DNA of 22,315 bases, taken from CAZZIZ01 sp964654535 (GTDB lineage Bacteria; Bacteroidota; Bacteroidia; Chitinophagales; UBA2359). Below the pieces are notes generated by a model. It saw only the letters and a list, made by a program, of their open reading frames with translations, did no database searches and had not been told where the DNA came from. Numbering within the stretch: the stretch's first letter is position 1; each line of letters opens with the position of its first letter. The stretch is from the NCBI GenBank assembly GCA_964654535.1, contig CAZZIZ010000032.1:1-22315 (forward strand). The letters run 5' to 3'. The position numbers and the translations under genes are program-made. Shown piece after piece: positions 15,130 to 22,315 of this stretch.

Positions 15130-15624
15130 TTATTTAAGATGGAGACCATAATACAAATGATCCAAACGATCATTTCCGATGCTGAGAACTTTAGGCATTC
15201 TACCCCACTCGGTAAAACCGTTTTTCTTGAGAAGTCCGACGCTTCCTTCGTTAGCATCCATCAGTATGGCCAGCAGCACTTCAAAGTCGTTTTCTCTGGC
15301 GAATGCAATAGTAGACTTCACTAGAGCATCGCCAATACCTTTTCTATGGTGATCGAAATGCACATAGTAGCTAATTTCTGCAGTTAAGCTCAGTGCCAAT
15401 CGGCCACTGCGATATGGACTCAAGGAAGCGTAGGCTAGCACCTCTCCTTCAACCTCAGCAACAAAAATTGGATACTGATTCGGCGGGTGGCTTTCAAACC
15501 AAGGGCGCCTTTCTTCTGGACTGAACTCTTTTGTATGCGCAGTAATACGACCGGCGCGAATGGATTGGTTGTATATCGCTACCATTGATTTCAAGTCGGC
15601 TTCGGTGGCGATTCTAATTTTCAT
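15130..15624 (-). CDS. GNAT-family N-acetyltransferase, phosphinothricin acetyltransferase-like
   Basis: GNAT enzymes transfer acetyl groups from acetyl-CoA to amines. The 164 residues start MKIRIATEADLKSMVAIYN, contain the strand AEISYYVHFDHHRKGIGDA (82-100) with the acetyl-CoA pyrophosphate loop RKGIGDA, and end with the NEGSVGLLKKNGFTEWG block. The overall pattern fits the phosphinothricin/methionine-sulfone (Pat/MnaT) subgroup, whose natural substrates are amino acid analogues. The actual substrate cannot be deduced. Confidence 0.85.
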   Translation of the reverse strand: MKIRIATEADLKSMVAIYNQSIRAGRITAHTKEFSPEERRPWFESHPPNQYPIFVAEVEGEVLAYASLSPYRSGRLALSLTAEISYYVHFDHHRKGIGDALVKSTIAFARENDFEVLLAILMDANEGSVGLLKKNGFTEWGRMPKVLSIGNDRLDHLYYGLHLK

Positions 15625-15633
15625 TGAGCATTT

Positions 15634-16668
15634 TTACTCTAAGCTAATAAAGGGCTGCATTTTAACGAAAGCCTCAGCAGAAATGACCTTTGACTTTTTT
15701 AGCTGATTCAAATCTGTATAAGAGCCGTGTTGTTTTCTTAAAGCAACTACTGACTTGGCAATTTTGTAAGAGATATAGGGATGCGCTTTTAGGGTAGCAA
15801 CGTCAGCTTCATTAATATTCAATTTACTAATCGGCATTTCGCTTAAAGTGAATTGACTTTTGACCACCTGAAAAATAGAGTCGCGCATCATGGGAACATC
15901 TTTGATTTGTTCAATACTAGTGAAGGCTCCAATCTTTTCCCTGAACTCAACTATCTCCACGGCATAGACTTCACCTATGCCACGAATTTTCTGCAACTCT
16001 TCTTCATTAGCGGTGTTAATATCGATGTTAAGCTTGACGTACTCCTTAACCGCTTTCTTTTTCTCAACTACTGCGAACTCCTTTTCGTTTGCAATTTTGT
16101 CGGCAGCCTCGCGTTTTCTCTTTTCGTACTTGGCTTGTCTTTCGTTTTTCGCCAATTGATATTCAGCATCGGTAGGCAAATCAACGAAGGCGTACAGTTT
16201 TTTTTGATCGCCTTCTTCCAGACCATAGGTCGTTAAAAAACTCTCTTTGGTTTTATAAGTATAGCCCTTGCCGCGAAACCTTTCAATGTTGCCAATGACA
16301 AACTCAGAAAACCCAATTGCTCGTGCGTCGGCTTTGGTAAAGGTGTTGGGGTTAAAAGTCCGTAAGTTGAGCTGCCTCTTTTTAGGCGTCTGTTCAATCT
16401 TGTGATAGCCCTCAACCAAGAACTCACTTTCTTCCTCCTCAGTTTTCCGCTGCGCATAAAGCCGCTCTTGTTCGTCAATCCTAGCCATTGCTTCCTTTAC
16501 CTCGGCGGAGAATTCACTAAAGTCGTACACCTTAGGTTCGTAGATGTAGTTTTCATAAACATATGGCACCACAAACAAGATGAACATTGAAGACATCAAC
16601 ATAAGGATGGCAGGTTTATCGGAAGGCCAGAAAGTAAGGAAGGCTTTTACGCCTGCTTTAATGCTCAT
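15634..16668 (-). CDS. Membrane-anchored helix-hairpin-helix protein
   Basis: This 344-residue protein has one N-terminal membrane segment (about 20-38, ILMLMSSMFILFVVPYVY), a charged, probably coiled region (about 55-85), and three helix-hairpin-helix (HhH) modules: a diverged one at about 105-150, a clear one at 216-258 (DINTANEEELQKIRGIG), and a third at 283-330 (LNINEADVATLKAHPYIS). A Lys/Glu-rich linker lies at 172-210. HhH modules of this ComEA type bind DNA without sequence specificity; ComEA is the periplasmic DNA receptor in natural transformation. This gene is larger than ComEA, and which side of the membrane the HhH part faces is unclear. It starts 10 bases upstream of the acetyltransferase gene and may share its transcript. 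Confidence 0.8.
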   Translation of the reverse strand: MSIKAGVKAFLTFWPSDKPAILMLMSSMFILFVVPYVYENYIYEPKVYDFSEFSAEVKEAMARIDEQERLYAQRKTEEEESEFLVEGYHKIEQTPKKRQLNLRTFNPNTFTKADARAIGFSEFVIGNIERFRGKGYTYKTKESFLTTYGLEEGDQKKLYAFVDLPTDAEYQLAKNERQAKYEKRKREAADKIANEKEFAVVEKKKAVKEYVKLNIDINTANEEELQKIRGIGEVYAVEIVEFREKIGAFTSIEQIKDVPMMRDSIFQVVKSQFTLSEMPISKLNINEADVATLKAHPYISYKIAKSVVALRKQHGSYTDLNQLKKSKVISAEAFVKMQPFISLE

Positions 16669-16766
16669 AGAGAGATTTCATTTCAAAATAAAATCTATAG
16701 TCGGTCTACTAATATATAAATTAGCAACCACCTACTCCTTGGGCAAATTTGTTTTTTGGCTCTAAA

Positions 16767-19052
16767 TCAGCGTTTCAGAAACTTTCTGACCGTAGAGTTA
16801 CCGCTGCTGAGCAATTGAATCAAATACACGCCTTCGCTTAAGTTGCCAAAAGCCAAGTTCATTTGCAGTTGATTTTCAAACCTGTCTGCATAAACTAGCT
16901 TTCCAGAAATGTCGTAGACGTTTATGCTTCCACTGGTTACTGTTGGAAACTCAACGCTCATAAATTCTAAGACTGGGTTACTTATCGTAAAATCAGCAAT
17001 CGAGGACGCGGCCTCTTCACGATTTACGTTGATAATATCTGAGCGCGTAAACGTATTGTTAAAATCTACTTGAGTGAGTCTGTAGTAAGATATTCCGATC
17101 GGCGCATTTGCGTGGAAATACTCATAATTATTTTCGACCAAAGAGGTGCCTGCTCCGTCAACTATTCTAAGTTCTGTAAAATCATTTCCGTTTGTAGAAT
17201 ATTCAACGCTGAAAAAGTCATTATCTAATTCGCTTTCGGTTGTCCAGCTAAGTAAGTTTCCACCTTCTCTAGCAAATCCCTCAAAAGCGCTAAGTACGAT
17301 TGGCAGCTTGACGCAATCAACTGGATCGCTGGTAAATGTTGAGCTGCAACCATTGCTATCATTTGCCGTTGCCGCATATTGCTGACCATCAAAAGTTCCT
17401 AAGCTTATGAGTGCCTGAGCTCCGTAGTCTACGGTTATGGCATTCGTTCCAGGCAAGCCGCTAAAAGTATAAGCACCTGCTTGGTTAAAGCCTGGCAATC
17501 CGCCAGTTGCAGAAACTGTAAGCGATAACTCGCCAATAGAATTGTCGCATTGTTCAACGATTTGAATTTCAACGGGGCTTAAAAAGACCACTTCTGTTCC
17601 CGCGGCAACACTTAAGCAAGGGTCTCCCAAATCGACCGATCCATCTCCATTATCGTTTCCAACGATAGCTGAAATGTATAAGGCAGTATTTGTGGCAGCG
17701 TTGCCGATACTAAATTGACCCGTACTATTTACGTCCAAGATATCACCTGGTGTTGTCGTTGCACTTGTGTGAAGAGCATAATTAAGTACATCATCCGTGT
17801 CCAGGATTTGACCCGATGTTACAGAAGATACCGATGCGCCGTCGCAGGCGAATTGAGGGCCGACTGGCATTGTTCCAGCAAATGATTCACAGTCAACTGC
17901 GACACAAGTTGGCGCATCAAACACGCAATCGGTAACACAGGAATTACTATCTAAATCGAAAACGCTCACAGCCATATTGCTTTGACCAAAACCAGTTAAA
18001 TCTTCTATAACTACAGTAGTCAATTCACCTAAGTCACCGTAAGCAAATGGGCCGAGAAAATCTCCATTGACTTCCACAATAAAACCATTGGGTCCGACGC
18101 CTGCTGGTATAAACGATATTTGCAAATCGTAACTGTCGCCATCGCAAGGAGTCGGCTCAACAACAAGTTCGAAAATAGAACAAGAAGATTCTATCGAACA
18201 GTTTTCGGAATCGAACAAGTAAAACTTATTATCCAAAAAGTCTACGCCATCATTTTCTCCGAGTGGGCCATCATAAACAGAACCTGGTTCATCAAAGTTT
18301 CCAATAATGGCAAAGGCATCGGTAACTCCAGAGTCGATTCCAACAGACGCAGGAGCACCTCCAAATCCGTTAATACCATCAGAGGCATCGCCAGTGGTCC
18401 AGTTCATATCGCAAAAGAAAAATGCTGTATTGTTCCCGTCACCAACAATTGGGTCGATACCATCAGTTATAACGACTTGAAAGGTGTTTAGTAAATCGCA
18501 ATTAGTACTGAAGTAGCCCACTTCTAGCCAAGTGGCAACAAAATAAGTAGGTGTATTTAAGATCCAGACTTGACCACAAGCACCGCCAAGGTCAACGTCT
18601 GCCCAGAATGGGGCCACCATAATTGCCGTAGTTGCTGGAATTCCCTCTGAGGTAAAAACATCATTGGGGCCATCGAAAGTGATGTTACCATTCGTATTTA
18701 CCCAAAGGCTGTTAAAAGTTTCACCGCAAACCGAGTATTCAAATGCCAGAGGGATTTCAGCAGAGCTGCAATCATCTGAAGACCAACCATTATTACCTGA
18801 ACAAATTGTTCCGTCAACAAAAGGAACGCGCTCCCATACATCAAAGTCAATCGGAATAATACAGCCAATACTATCTGGCTGACATGTCGTCTCCGTTTTT
18901 AAAAAGGTGTACTGGTCAGGAATTTGAGTTGGATTAGTAGCGGGTGCTTCTATAAGTCCGTCGGCAATCGCAACTTTATACTCGTGTGTGCCAGGTGTTT
19001 GGGCGCTTGCTCCTAGAGAAAATAACAAGGCAAAAAGTACTAGGTTTTTCAT
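16767..19052 (-). CDS. Secreted protein with nidogen-like domain and T9SS sorting domain
   Basis: The 761 residues begin with a Sec signal peptide (MKNLVLFALLFSLGASA, cut before Gln18). Residues about 100-282 resemble a nidogen-like (NIDO) domain, with LWVNTNGNITFDG, MVAPFWADVDL and FDEPGSVYDGPLGENDGVDF. The middle part (about 290-590) is rich in paired cysteines and beta strands. Next is the common Bacteroidota module LPIVLSAFEGF...LLSWTTESELDNDFFSVEYS. The last 70 residues form a type A T9SS C-terminal domain (SGSINVYDISGKLVY, GVYLIQLLSSG, ending VRKFLKR). It is therefore predicted to be exported through the outer membrane and attached or released at the surface, perhaps as an adhesin. No catalytic motif is visible. 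Confidence 0.88.
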   Translation of the reverse strand: MKNLVLFALLFSLGASAQTPGTHEYKVAIADGLIEAPATNPTQIPDQYTFLKTETTCQPDSIGCIIPIDFDVWERVPFVDGTICSGNNGWSSDDCSSAEIPLAFEYSVCGETFNSLWVNTNGNITFDGPNDVFTSEGIPATTAIMVAPFWADVDLGGACGQVWILNTPTYFVATWLEVGYFSTNCDLLNTFQVVITDGIDPIVGDGNNTAFFFCDMNWTTGDASDGINGFGGAPASVGIDSGVTDAFAIIGNFDEPGSVYDGPLGENDGVDFLDNKFYLFDSENCSIESSCSIFELVVEPTPCDGDSYDLQISFIPAGVGPNGFIVEVNGDFLGPFAYGDLGELTTVVIEDLTGFGQSNMAVSVFDLDSNSCVTDCVFDAPTCVAVDCESFAGTMPVGPQFACDGASVSSVTSGQILDTDDVLNYALHTSATTTPGDILDVNSTGQFSIGNAATNTALYISAIVGNDNGDGSVDLGDPCLSVAAGTEVVFLSPVEIQIVEQCDNSIGELSLTVSATGGLPGFNQAGAYTFSGLPGTNAITVDYGAQALISLGTFDGQQYAATANDSNGCSSTFTSDPVDCVKLPIVLSAFEGFAREGGNLLSWTTESELDNDFFSVEYSTNGNDFTELRIVDGAGTSLVENNYEYFHANAPIGISYYRLTQVDFNNTFTRSDIINVNREEAASSIADFTISNPVLEFMSVEFPTVTSGSINVYDISGKLVYADRFENQLQMNLAFGNLSEGVYLIQLLSSGNSTVRKFLKR

Positions 19053-19191
19053 CTATTGAATTTCTAAACAATAAGAAACCCAATGTAAGAAAAAAGCTTT
19101 AGGCGCTGTTCTTATTCAGTTCTAAAAAAAGCCCGTGTTCCGTATTAAAGCTCTGAGAATGTGTAGAGTAGTGCTTTTAGAAGTGTGGATA

Positions 19192-19998
19192 TTACCAGCT
19201 TCCGCCTGCACCACCACCGCCAAAGCTACCTCCGCCGAAGCCACCAAAGCCGCCGCCACCGCCGAAACTTCCACCACCACTGCTGCGACCACCGCCGCTG
19301 CGACCGCCACCGCCAGGAATGAATATCACTGGTCCGCCGCCAAAAACACCACGACCCGTTCTAAAGTCTCCCCATCCGCCGCCACGATTACGACCCGTGC
19401 GATAAGGCTTTGGGTGTCTGTGAACTTCACGATCATCGTAGGTTTTACGGCCACCACCTTTACCCCCCTTGCCTTTGTTATTTCGACTTACGAAATAAAC
19501 GAACAAAACAAAGAGTGCAAGTGCAATTAGAATTTCCCACGGAAATCGCGATTTAGATTCTGAAACAACATCATCTGCAGAAAAAGCACCCGTCAATCGA
19601 TCTTGGATTCCATCTATGGATATGTCTACCCCTTGATAAAACTGCCCCTTCTTAAATCTGGGCATCATCTCGCGATCAATTATTCGCTTGGCAATCACAT
19701 CTGGCAACTTGTCTTCGACTCCATAACCAGTAACGATAAATGCTTTTCTTTCTTTTTTAGCTACCAAGATCACAATTCCATTGTCCAAGCCCTTTTGACC
19801 TACTCCCCACTTATCTAGAAGCTGCACGGCGTAGTCTGCAATCGGAATACCACCTAGATCATTAAGGCTTACTACTGAAATTTGAGTCGAAGTTTCCCGA
19901 TTATATTCTTTGAGTTTAGATTCAAGGTTTTGTTCATCTCTATCACTGAAAAACTCACCATAATCCAAGACCATACCCTCGGACTCCGCCGGCTTTTC
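19192..19998 (-). CDS. TPM-domain membrane protein with Gly-rich tail (5' end lost in gap)
   Basis: The 268 visible residues hold a TPM domain (about 1-150; motifs TSTQISVVSLNDLGG, DNGIVILVAKKERKAFIVTGYG and the IIDREMMPRFKKGQFYQGV block), one membrane helix (about 165-183, ILIALALFVLFVYFVS) and a basic then Gly/Ser-rich tail ending GGAGGSW. This is the YgcG-like layout. Such proteins normally start with a signal peptide and keep the TPM domain in the periplasm. The start and signal peptide must lie in the N run to the right. The biochemical role of bacterial TPM proteins is not settled; the tail suggests envelope localisation. Confidence 0.85.
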   Translation of the reverse strand, partial: EKPAESEGMVLDYGEFFSDRDEQNLESKLKEYNRETSTQISVVSLNDLGGIPIADYAVQLLDKWGVGQKGLDNGIVILVAKKERKAFIVTGYGVEDKLPDVIAKRIIDREMMPRFKKGQFYQGVDISIDGIQDRLTGAFSADDVVSESKSRFPWEILIALALFVLFVYFVSRNNKGKGGKGGGRKTYDDREVHRHPKPYRTGRNRGGGWGDFRTGRGVFGGGPVIFIPGGGGRSGGGRSSGGGSFGGGGGFGGFGGGSFGGGGAGGSW

Positions 19999-20098
19999 NN
20001 NNNNNNNNNNNNNNNNNNNNNNNNNNNNNNNNNNNNNNNNNNNNNNNNNNNNNNNNNNNNNNNNNNNNNNNNNNNNNNNNNNNNNNNNNNNNNNNNNN
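19999..20098. other. Assembly gap of exactly 100 N
   Basis: One hundred N separate two partial TPM-domain genes. A run of exactly 100 is the usual placeholder for unknown length. The missing DNA must encode the end of one TPM protein and the start of the next, which I estimate at 300 bases or more. Confidence 0.97.
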
Positions 20099-20322
20099 TT
20101 ATGATCCTTTACCGCAAAGTATAGCAGCACGCCATTGCGGTCTTTGGTTTCTTGAATTTCTAATAGGTCGAAAATCTCGGCAGCTCTATTGAGAAGCTCA
20201 CCCTTGCAGTGATCTTCCATATGAACCCTAATCTCACCCGATGTATTTTGCTCTGCAGACTTTATGCTGGCAATGACCGCCTGTTCCTGCTCCTTAGTTA
20301 ATATGGTGCGAATATCACTCAT
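20099..20322 (-). CDS. Short TPM-domain protein (3' end lost in gap)
   Basis: The 74 visible residues start MSDIRTILTKEQEQAVIASI and contain SGEIRVHMEDHCKG and KDRNGVLLYFAVKDH. This is the N-terminal half of a short TPM protein, which from memory is about 145 residues without signal peptide in Flavobacteriia. A continuous frame appears to join it to the second TPM gene across the N run, but both sides encode the beginning of the same fold, so they are two genes. In related genomes a lemA gene often precedes this pair; here yifB lies only 42 bases upstream, so lemA is absent from this spot. Confidence 0.85.
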
Positions 20323-20364
20323 CTAGTGTAACAATGAATTTTTGGGGAATATAGTTCATCGATT

Positions 20365-21906
20365 TTAACCCGCCCAACCTTCGCGGTCCAAACTTCGATA
20401 TTGTATGGCTTCTGCAAGATGCTCAATTTTTATTTCTTCGCTATCTGCTAAATCTGCAATGGTACGCGAAACTTTCAATATCCGGTCGTAGGCACGGGCC
20501 GAGAGGCCCAGTTTTTCCATTGCATTTTTCAACAAGTTATTACCCGCCTGAGTTATCTGACAAATAGTACGTACCATTTTAGCAGGCATCTGGGCATTAC
20601 TATGTATACCCGCTTCTTTTTCAAAACGCTTCGCCTGATTCATACGTGCGGCAATAACACTCTTGCGAATCTCTTCGCTACCCGCTGAATCGGATGGGCC
20701 AGTTAACTCAGAAAAGTTGACCGGCGTAACCTCCACATGCAAGTCGATACGATCTAACAAGGGGCCCGAAATTTTATTCAAATACTTCTGCACTACACCT
20801 GGCGGACAAACGCAATCTTTTTCGGGATGATTGTAATAACCGCAGGGGCAAGGATTCATAGAAGCCACCAGCATAAAACTCGCGGGATAGTCCACGGAAA
20901 ATTTCGCACGACTAATCGTAATGCGTCGCTCCTCCATAGGTTGTCGCATTACTTCCAGCACAGTTCGCTTAAACTCCGGTAGTTCATCCAAAAACAATAC
21001 ACCATTGTGCGCCAAAGAAATCTCTCCAGGCTGCGGATGATTACCACCACCCACCAATGCAACATCGCTAATGGTATGATGCGGCGAACGGAAGGGACGA
21101 AAAGAAACCAGCGAAGATTCGGTAGCAAGCTTACCCGCCACACTGTGAATCTTAGTGGTCTCCAAAGCCTCGTGTAAATTCAGTGGCGGCAAGATACTAG
21201 GTAAGCGTTTCGCCAACATTGTTTTACCTGCGCCAGGCGGGCCAATCAAAATAACATTGTGACCGCCAGCCGCGGCAATTTCCAAAGCGCGTTTAATATT
21301 CCGCTGACCTTTTACATCGGCAAAGTCTACAGGGAAATTTTTGAGGTTATCCATAAACTCCTCGCGTGTGTTGACCACCGTAGGTTTCAAATCTGAAACA
21401 CCATCAAAAAACTGAATAACCTCGCTTATGTTCTCAACTCCGTAAACGTCCAAGTCGTCGACAATAGCCGCTTCGCGCGCGTTTACTTTTGGCAGAATAA
21501 AACCTTTGAAGCCCGCATTGCGCGCTTCTATTGCTATGGGCAATGCTCCCTTGATGGGACGCACAGTCCCGTCTAGTGCGAGTTCACCCATTATAATGTA
21601 CTCCTCTAGTCCAGCCATATTCATTTGACCAGTCGCACCGAGTATACCCGCCGCAATGGTTAAGTCATAAGCCGAACCCTCTTTGCGCAAATCTGCGGGT
21701 GCCATGTTCACCACGATTTTTTTACGCGGCAATCTGTAATCTATATTTTTTAGTGCGGCTTCGATTCGTTGGTAGCCTTCTTTTACTGCATTATCAGGCA
21801 GGCCTACTAAGTAGTATTTGGCGCCGCCAGTTACGTTTACTTCTACTTTCACCATCGTGCAGTCCACGCCGAAAACCGCGCCCCCATTGGTACATGCTAA
21901 ACTCAC
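20365..21906 (-). CDS. comM: YifB/ComM-family AAA+ ATPase (Mg-chelatase-like)
   Basis: The 513 residues show an N-terminal Lon-protease-like fold domain (about 1-170), Walker A GPPGAGKT (222-229), Walker B LFLDEL (304-309), a Cys cluster CPCG...CVCPPG (353-370) and the C-terminal Mg_chelatase_C helical domain with LGLSARAYDRILKVSRTIADL. ComM, the studied member, is a hexameric helicase that drives branch migration during natural transformation; the Mg-chelatase label reflects distant similarity only. The start is GTG at 21904-21906 followed by SLACTNGGAVFGVD, the normal beginning. A structured repeat lies 73 bases upstream. Confidence 0.94.
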   Translation of the reverse strand: MSLACTNGGAVFGVDCTMVKVEVNVTGGAKYYLVGLPDNAVKEGYQRIEAALKNIDYRLPRKKIVVNMAPADLRKEGSAYDLTIAAGILGATGQMNMAGLEEYIIMGELALDGTVRPIKGALPIAIEARNAGFKGFILPKVNAREAAIVDDLDVYGVENISEVIQFFDGVSDLKPTVVNTREEFMDNLKNFPVDFADVKGQRNIKRALEIAAAGGHNVILIGPPGAGKTMLAKRLPSILPPLNLHEALETTKIHSVAGKLATESSLVSFRPFRSPHHTISDVALVGGGNHPQPGEISLAHNGVLFLDELPEFKRTVLEVMRQPMEERRITISRAKFSVDYPASFMLVASMNPCPCGYYNHPEKDCVCPPGVVQKYLNKISGPLLDRIDLHVEVTPVNFSELTGPSDSAGSEEIRKSVIAARMNQAKRFEKEAGIHSNAQMPAKMVRTICQITQAGNNLLKNAMEKLGLSARAYDRILKVSRTIADLADSEEIKIEHLAEAIQYRSLDREGWAG

Positions 21907-21979
21907 TTATTAAAATTTTTACAATCACAAAGTACGAATTGCTCTGGCGGGATTTGGGGTTTGCTTTTAGGAGTTTTGG

Positions 21980-22142
21980 GCGTGACCCATTTCATTTCTG
22001 GCTGCGCCAAATGAAATGGGTCGGGCTTTCGGCAGTCGCTCTGTTCTGCTTCAGGCAAAAAGCCCCTCCAGCTCTTTAAGGAGCTGAGGGCTTTTCTTGC
22101 CTTCAGCAACAGGAGCTCCAACAATGCCTCTATCCCTCACGC
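21980..22142 (-). ncRNA. Structured RNA-like repeat, copy 3
   Basis: On the minus strand this 163-base element starts GCGTGAGGGATAGAGG and ends CACGCCC, as copy 1 does. It repeats GAGCTCCTGTTG, GCAGAACAGAGCGA and CGAAAGCCCGACCC exactly. The middle hairpin uses AGCTC/GAGCT where copy 1 uses AGCAC/GTGCT, a compensatory change. The terminal hairpin is a 13-bp perfect stem GACCCATTTCATT/AATGAAATGGGTC (21984-22023) of sequence unrelated to that of copy 1. It lies upstream of yifB in the same direction. A minus-strand frame across it (22051-22281) is not a gene. Confidence 0.7.
22054..22101 (-). terminator. Terminator-like middle hairpin of structured repeat copy 3
   Basis: On the minus strand AAAAGCCCTC pairs with GAGGGGCTTTT (one extra G), with AGCTC/GAGCT above and GGCAA/TTGCC below. 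The GC-rich stem flanked by A and T tracts has bidirectional terminator form. Confidence 0.55.
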
Positions 22143-22150
22143 GAGCCAAT

Positions 22151-22184
22151 TTGTCATTTCGACCAAATCTCTTGTCATTTCGAC
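22151..22184. repeat. Two direct repeats TTGTCATTTCGAC
   Basis: Identical 13-mers lie at 22151-22163 and 22172-22184, spaced 21 bases. I recall GTCATTTCGA as the core of common REP-like repeats in Bacteroidota. They begin eight bases from structured repeat copy 3. Confidence 0.55.
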
Positions 22185-22189
22185 AAATT

Positions 22190-22207
22190 AAAAGAGCGAG
22201 CTCTTTT
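22190..22207. terminator. AT-rich hairpin with T-run
   Basis: AAAAGAGC-GA-GCTCTTTT is a perfect 8-bp hairpin; two more T follow on the plus strand. It is a weak terminator candidate for a plus-strand transcript, or for a minus-strand one entering from the right. Confidence 0.35.
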
Positions 22208-22240
22208 TTAAAGATTAATGACAAGCCTGCTATTCCCATT

Positions 22241-22311
22241 GCCACGTAGCGGTAAAATATTAAAAGAAAAAACACGCACACCTACATCTCGCCCCGTAGG
22301 GGTGAAATATT
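22241..22311. repeat. Two related 21-base units, 50 bases apart
   Basis: The units at 22241-22261 and 22291-22311 agree at 18 of 21 positions, sharing CGTAG and AAATATT. The second contains a perfect hairpin CCCC-GTA-GGGG. The unit resembles a dispersed Bacteroidota repeat I recall, and the array may continue past the right edge. Confidence 0.5.
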
Positions 22312-22315
22312 TTCG

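Noticed and set aside
19192..20322. A single 376-residue TPM protein
   Set aside because: The frame crosses 100 N, and both sides contain the start of a TPM domain, so two separate genes are more likely.
22051..22281. Minus-strand frame of 76 codons at the right edge
   Set aside because: It is made of repeats: structured repeat copy 3 plus the TTGTCATTTCGAC and 50-base units. The VRDRG segment again comes from the repeat.
22151..22311. Possible CRISPR array from spaced short repeats
   Set aside because: Only two units of each type, too short and with no cas genes; they fit REP-like intergenic repeats better.

Overview
The window reads as a chromosomal contig from a member of the Bacteroidota, most likely order Flavobacteriales. 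The evidence is the gene order rpsU-xerC-hpf-tRNAs-tuf-tRNA-Trp-secE-nusG-rplKAJL-rpoB, tRNA genes without encoded CCA ends, promoter motifs of the Bacteroidota TAnnTTTG type, a secreted protein with a type IX secretion (T9SS) C-terminal sorting domain, and dispersed repeats of a kind I recall from flavobacterial genomes. Almost every recognisable gene lies on the minus strand, so the window is transcribed from right to left.

Region 1 (1-9457) is a translation/transcription supercluster. Read in the direction of transcription it holds ribosomal protein S21, a Xer-type tyrosine recombinase, the hibernation factor HPF, tRNA-Thr(TGT), tRNA-Tyr(GTA), tRNA-Gly(TCC), tRNA-Thr(GGT), EF-Tu, tRNA-Trp(CCA), SecE, NusG, L11, L1, L10, L7/L12 and the first three quarters of RpoB, which runs off the left edge. 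A hairpin with a T-rich tail between rplL and rpoB is a likely attenuator.

Region 2 (9458-13284) is a lipoprotein M1-family aminopeptidase flanked by two long intergenic stretches. Region 3 (13285-19052) holds an acyl-CoA dehydrogenase, adenine phosphoribosyltransferase, a GNAT acetyltransferase, a membrane-anchored helix-hairpin-helix protein and a large T9SS-exported protein with a nidogen-like domain. Region 4 (19192-21906) has two TPM-domain genes interrupted by a 100-N assembly gap, then a YifB/ComM-type AAA+ ATPase.

The three long gene-poor stretches are not empty. 9404-9835 holds the rpsU promoter, an inverted repeat, a structured repeat and the aminopeptidase terminator. 12683-13284 holds two plus-strand terminators with no plus-strand gene before them, a second structured repeat and a GGATT-rich repeat. 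21907-22315 holds a third structured repeat and several short repeats. The three structured repeats (9574-9747 +, 13011-13231 -, 21980-22142 -) share a core and covary in their helices, so they look like one family of structured RNA. This is the most interesting signal in the window. I see no CRISPR array, insertion sequence, prophage or defence system.
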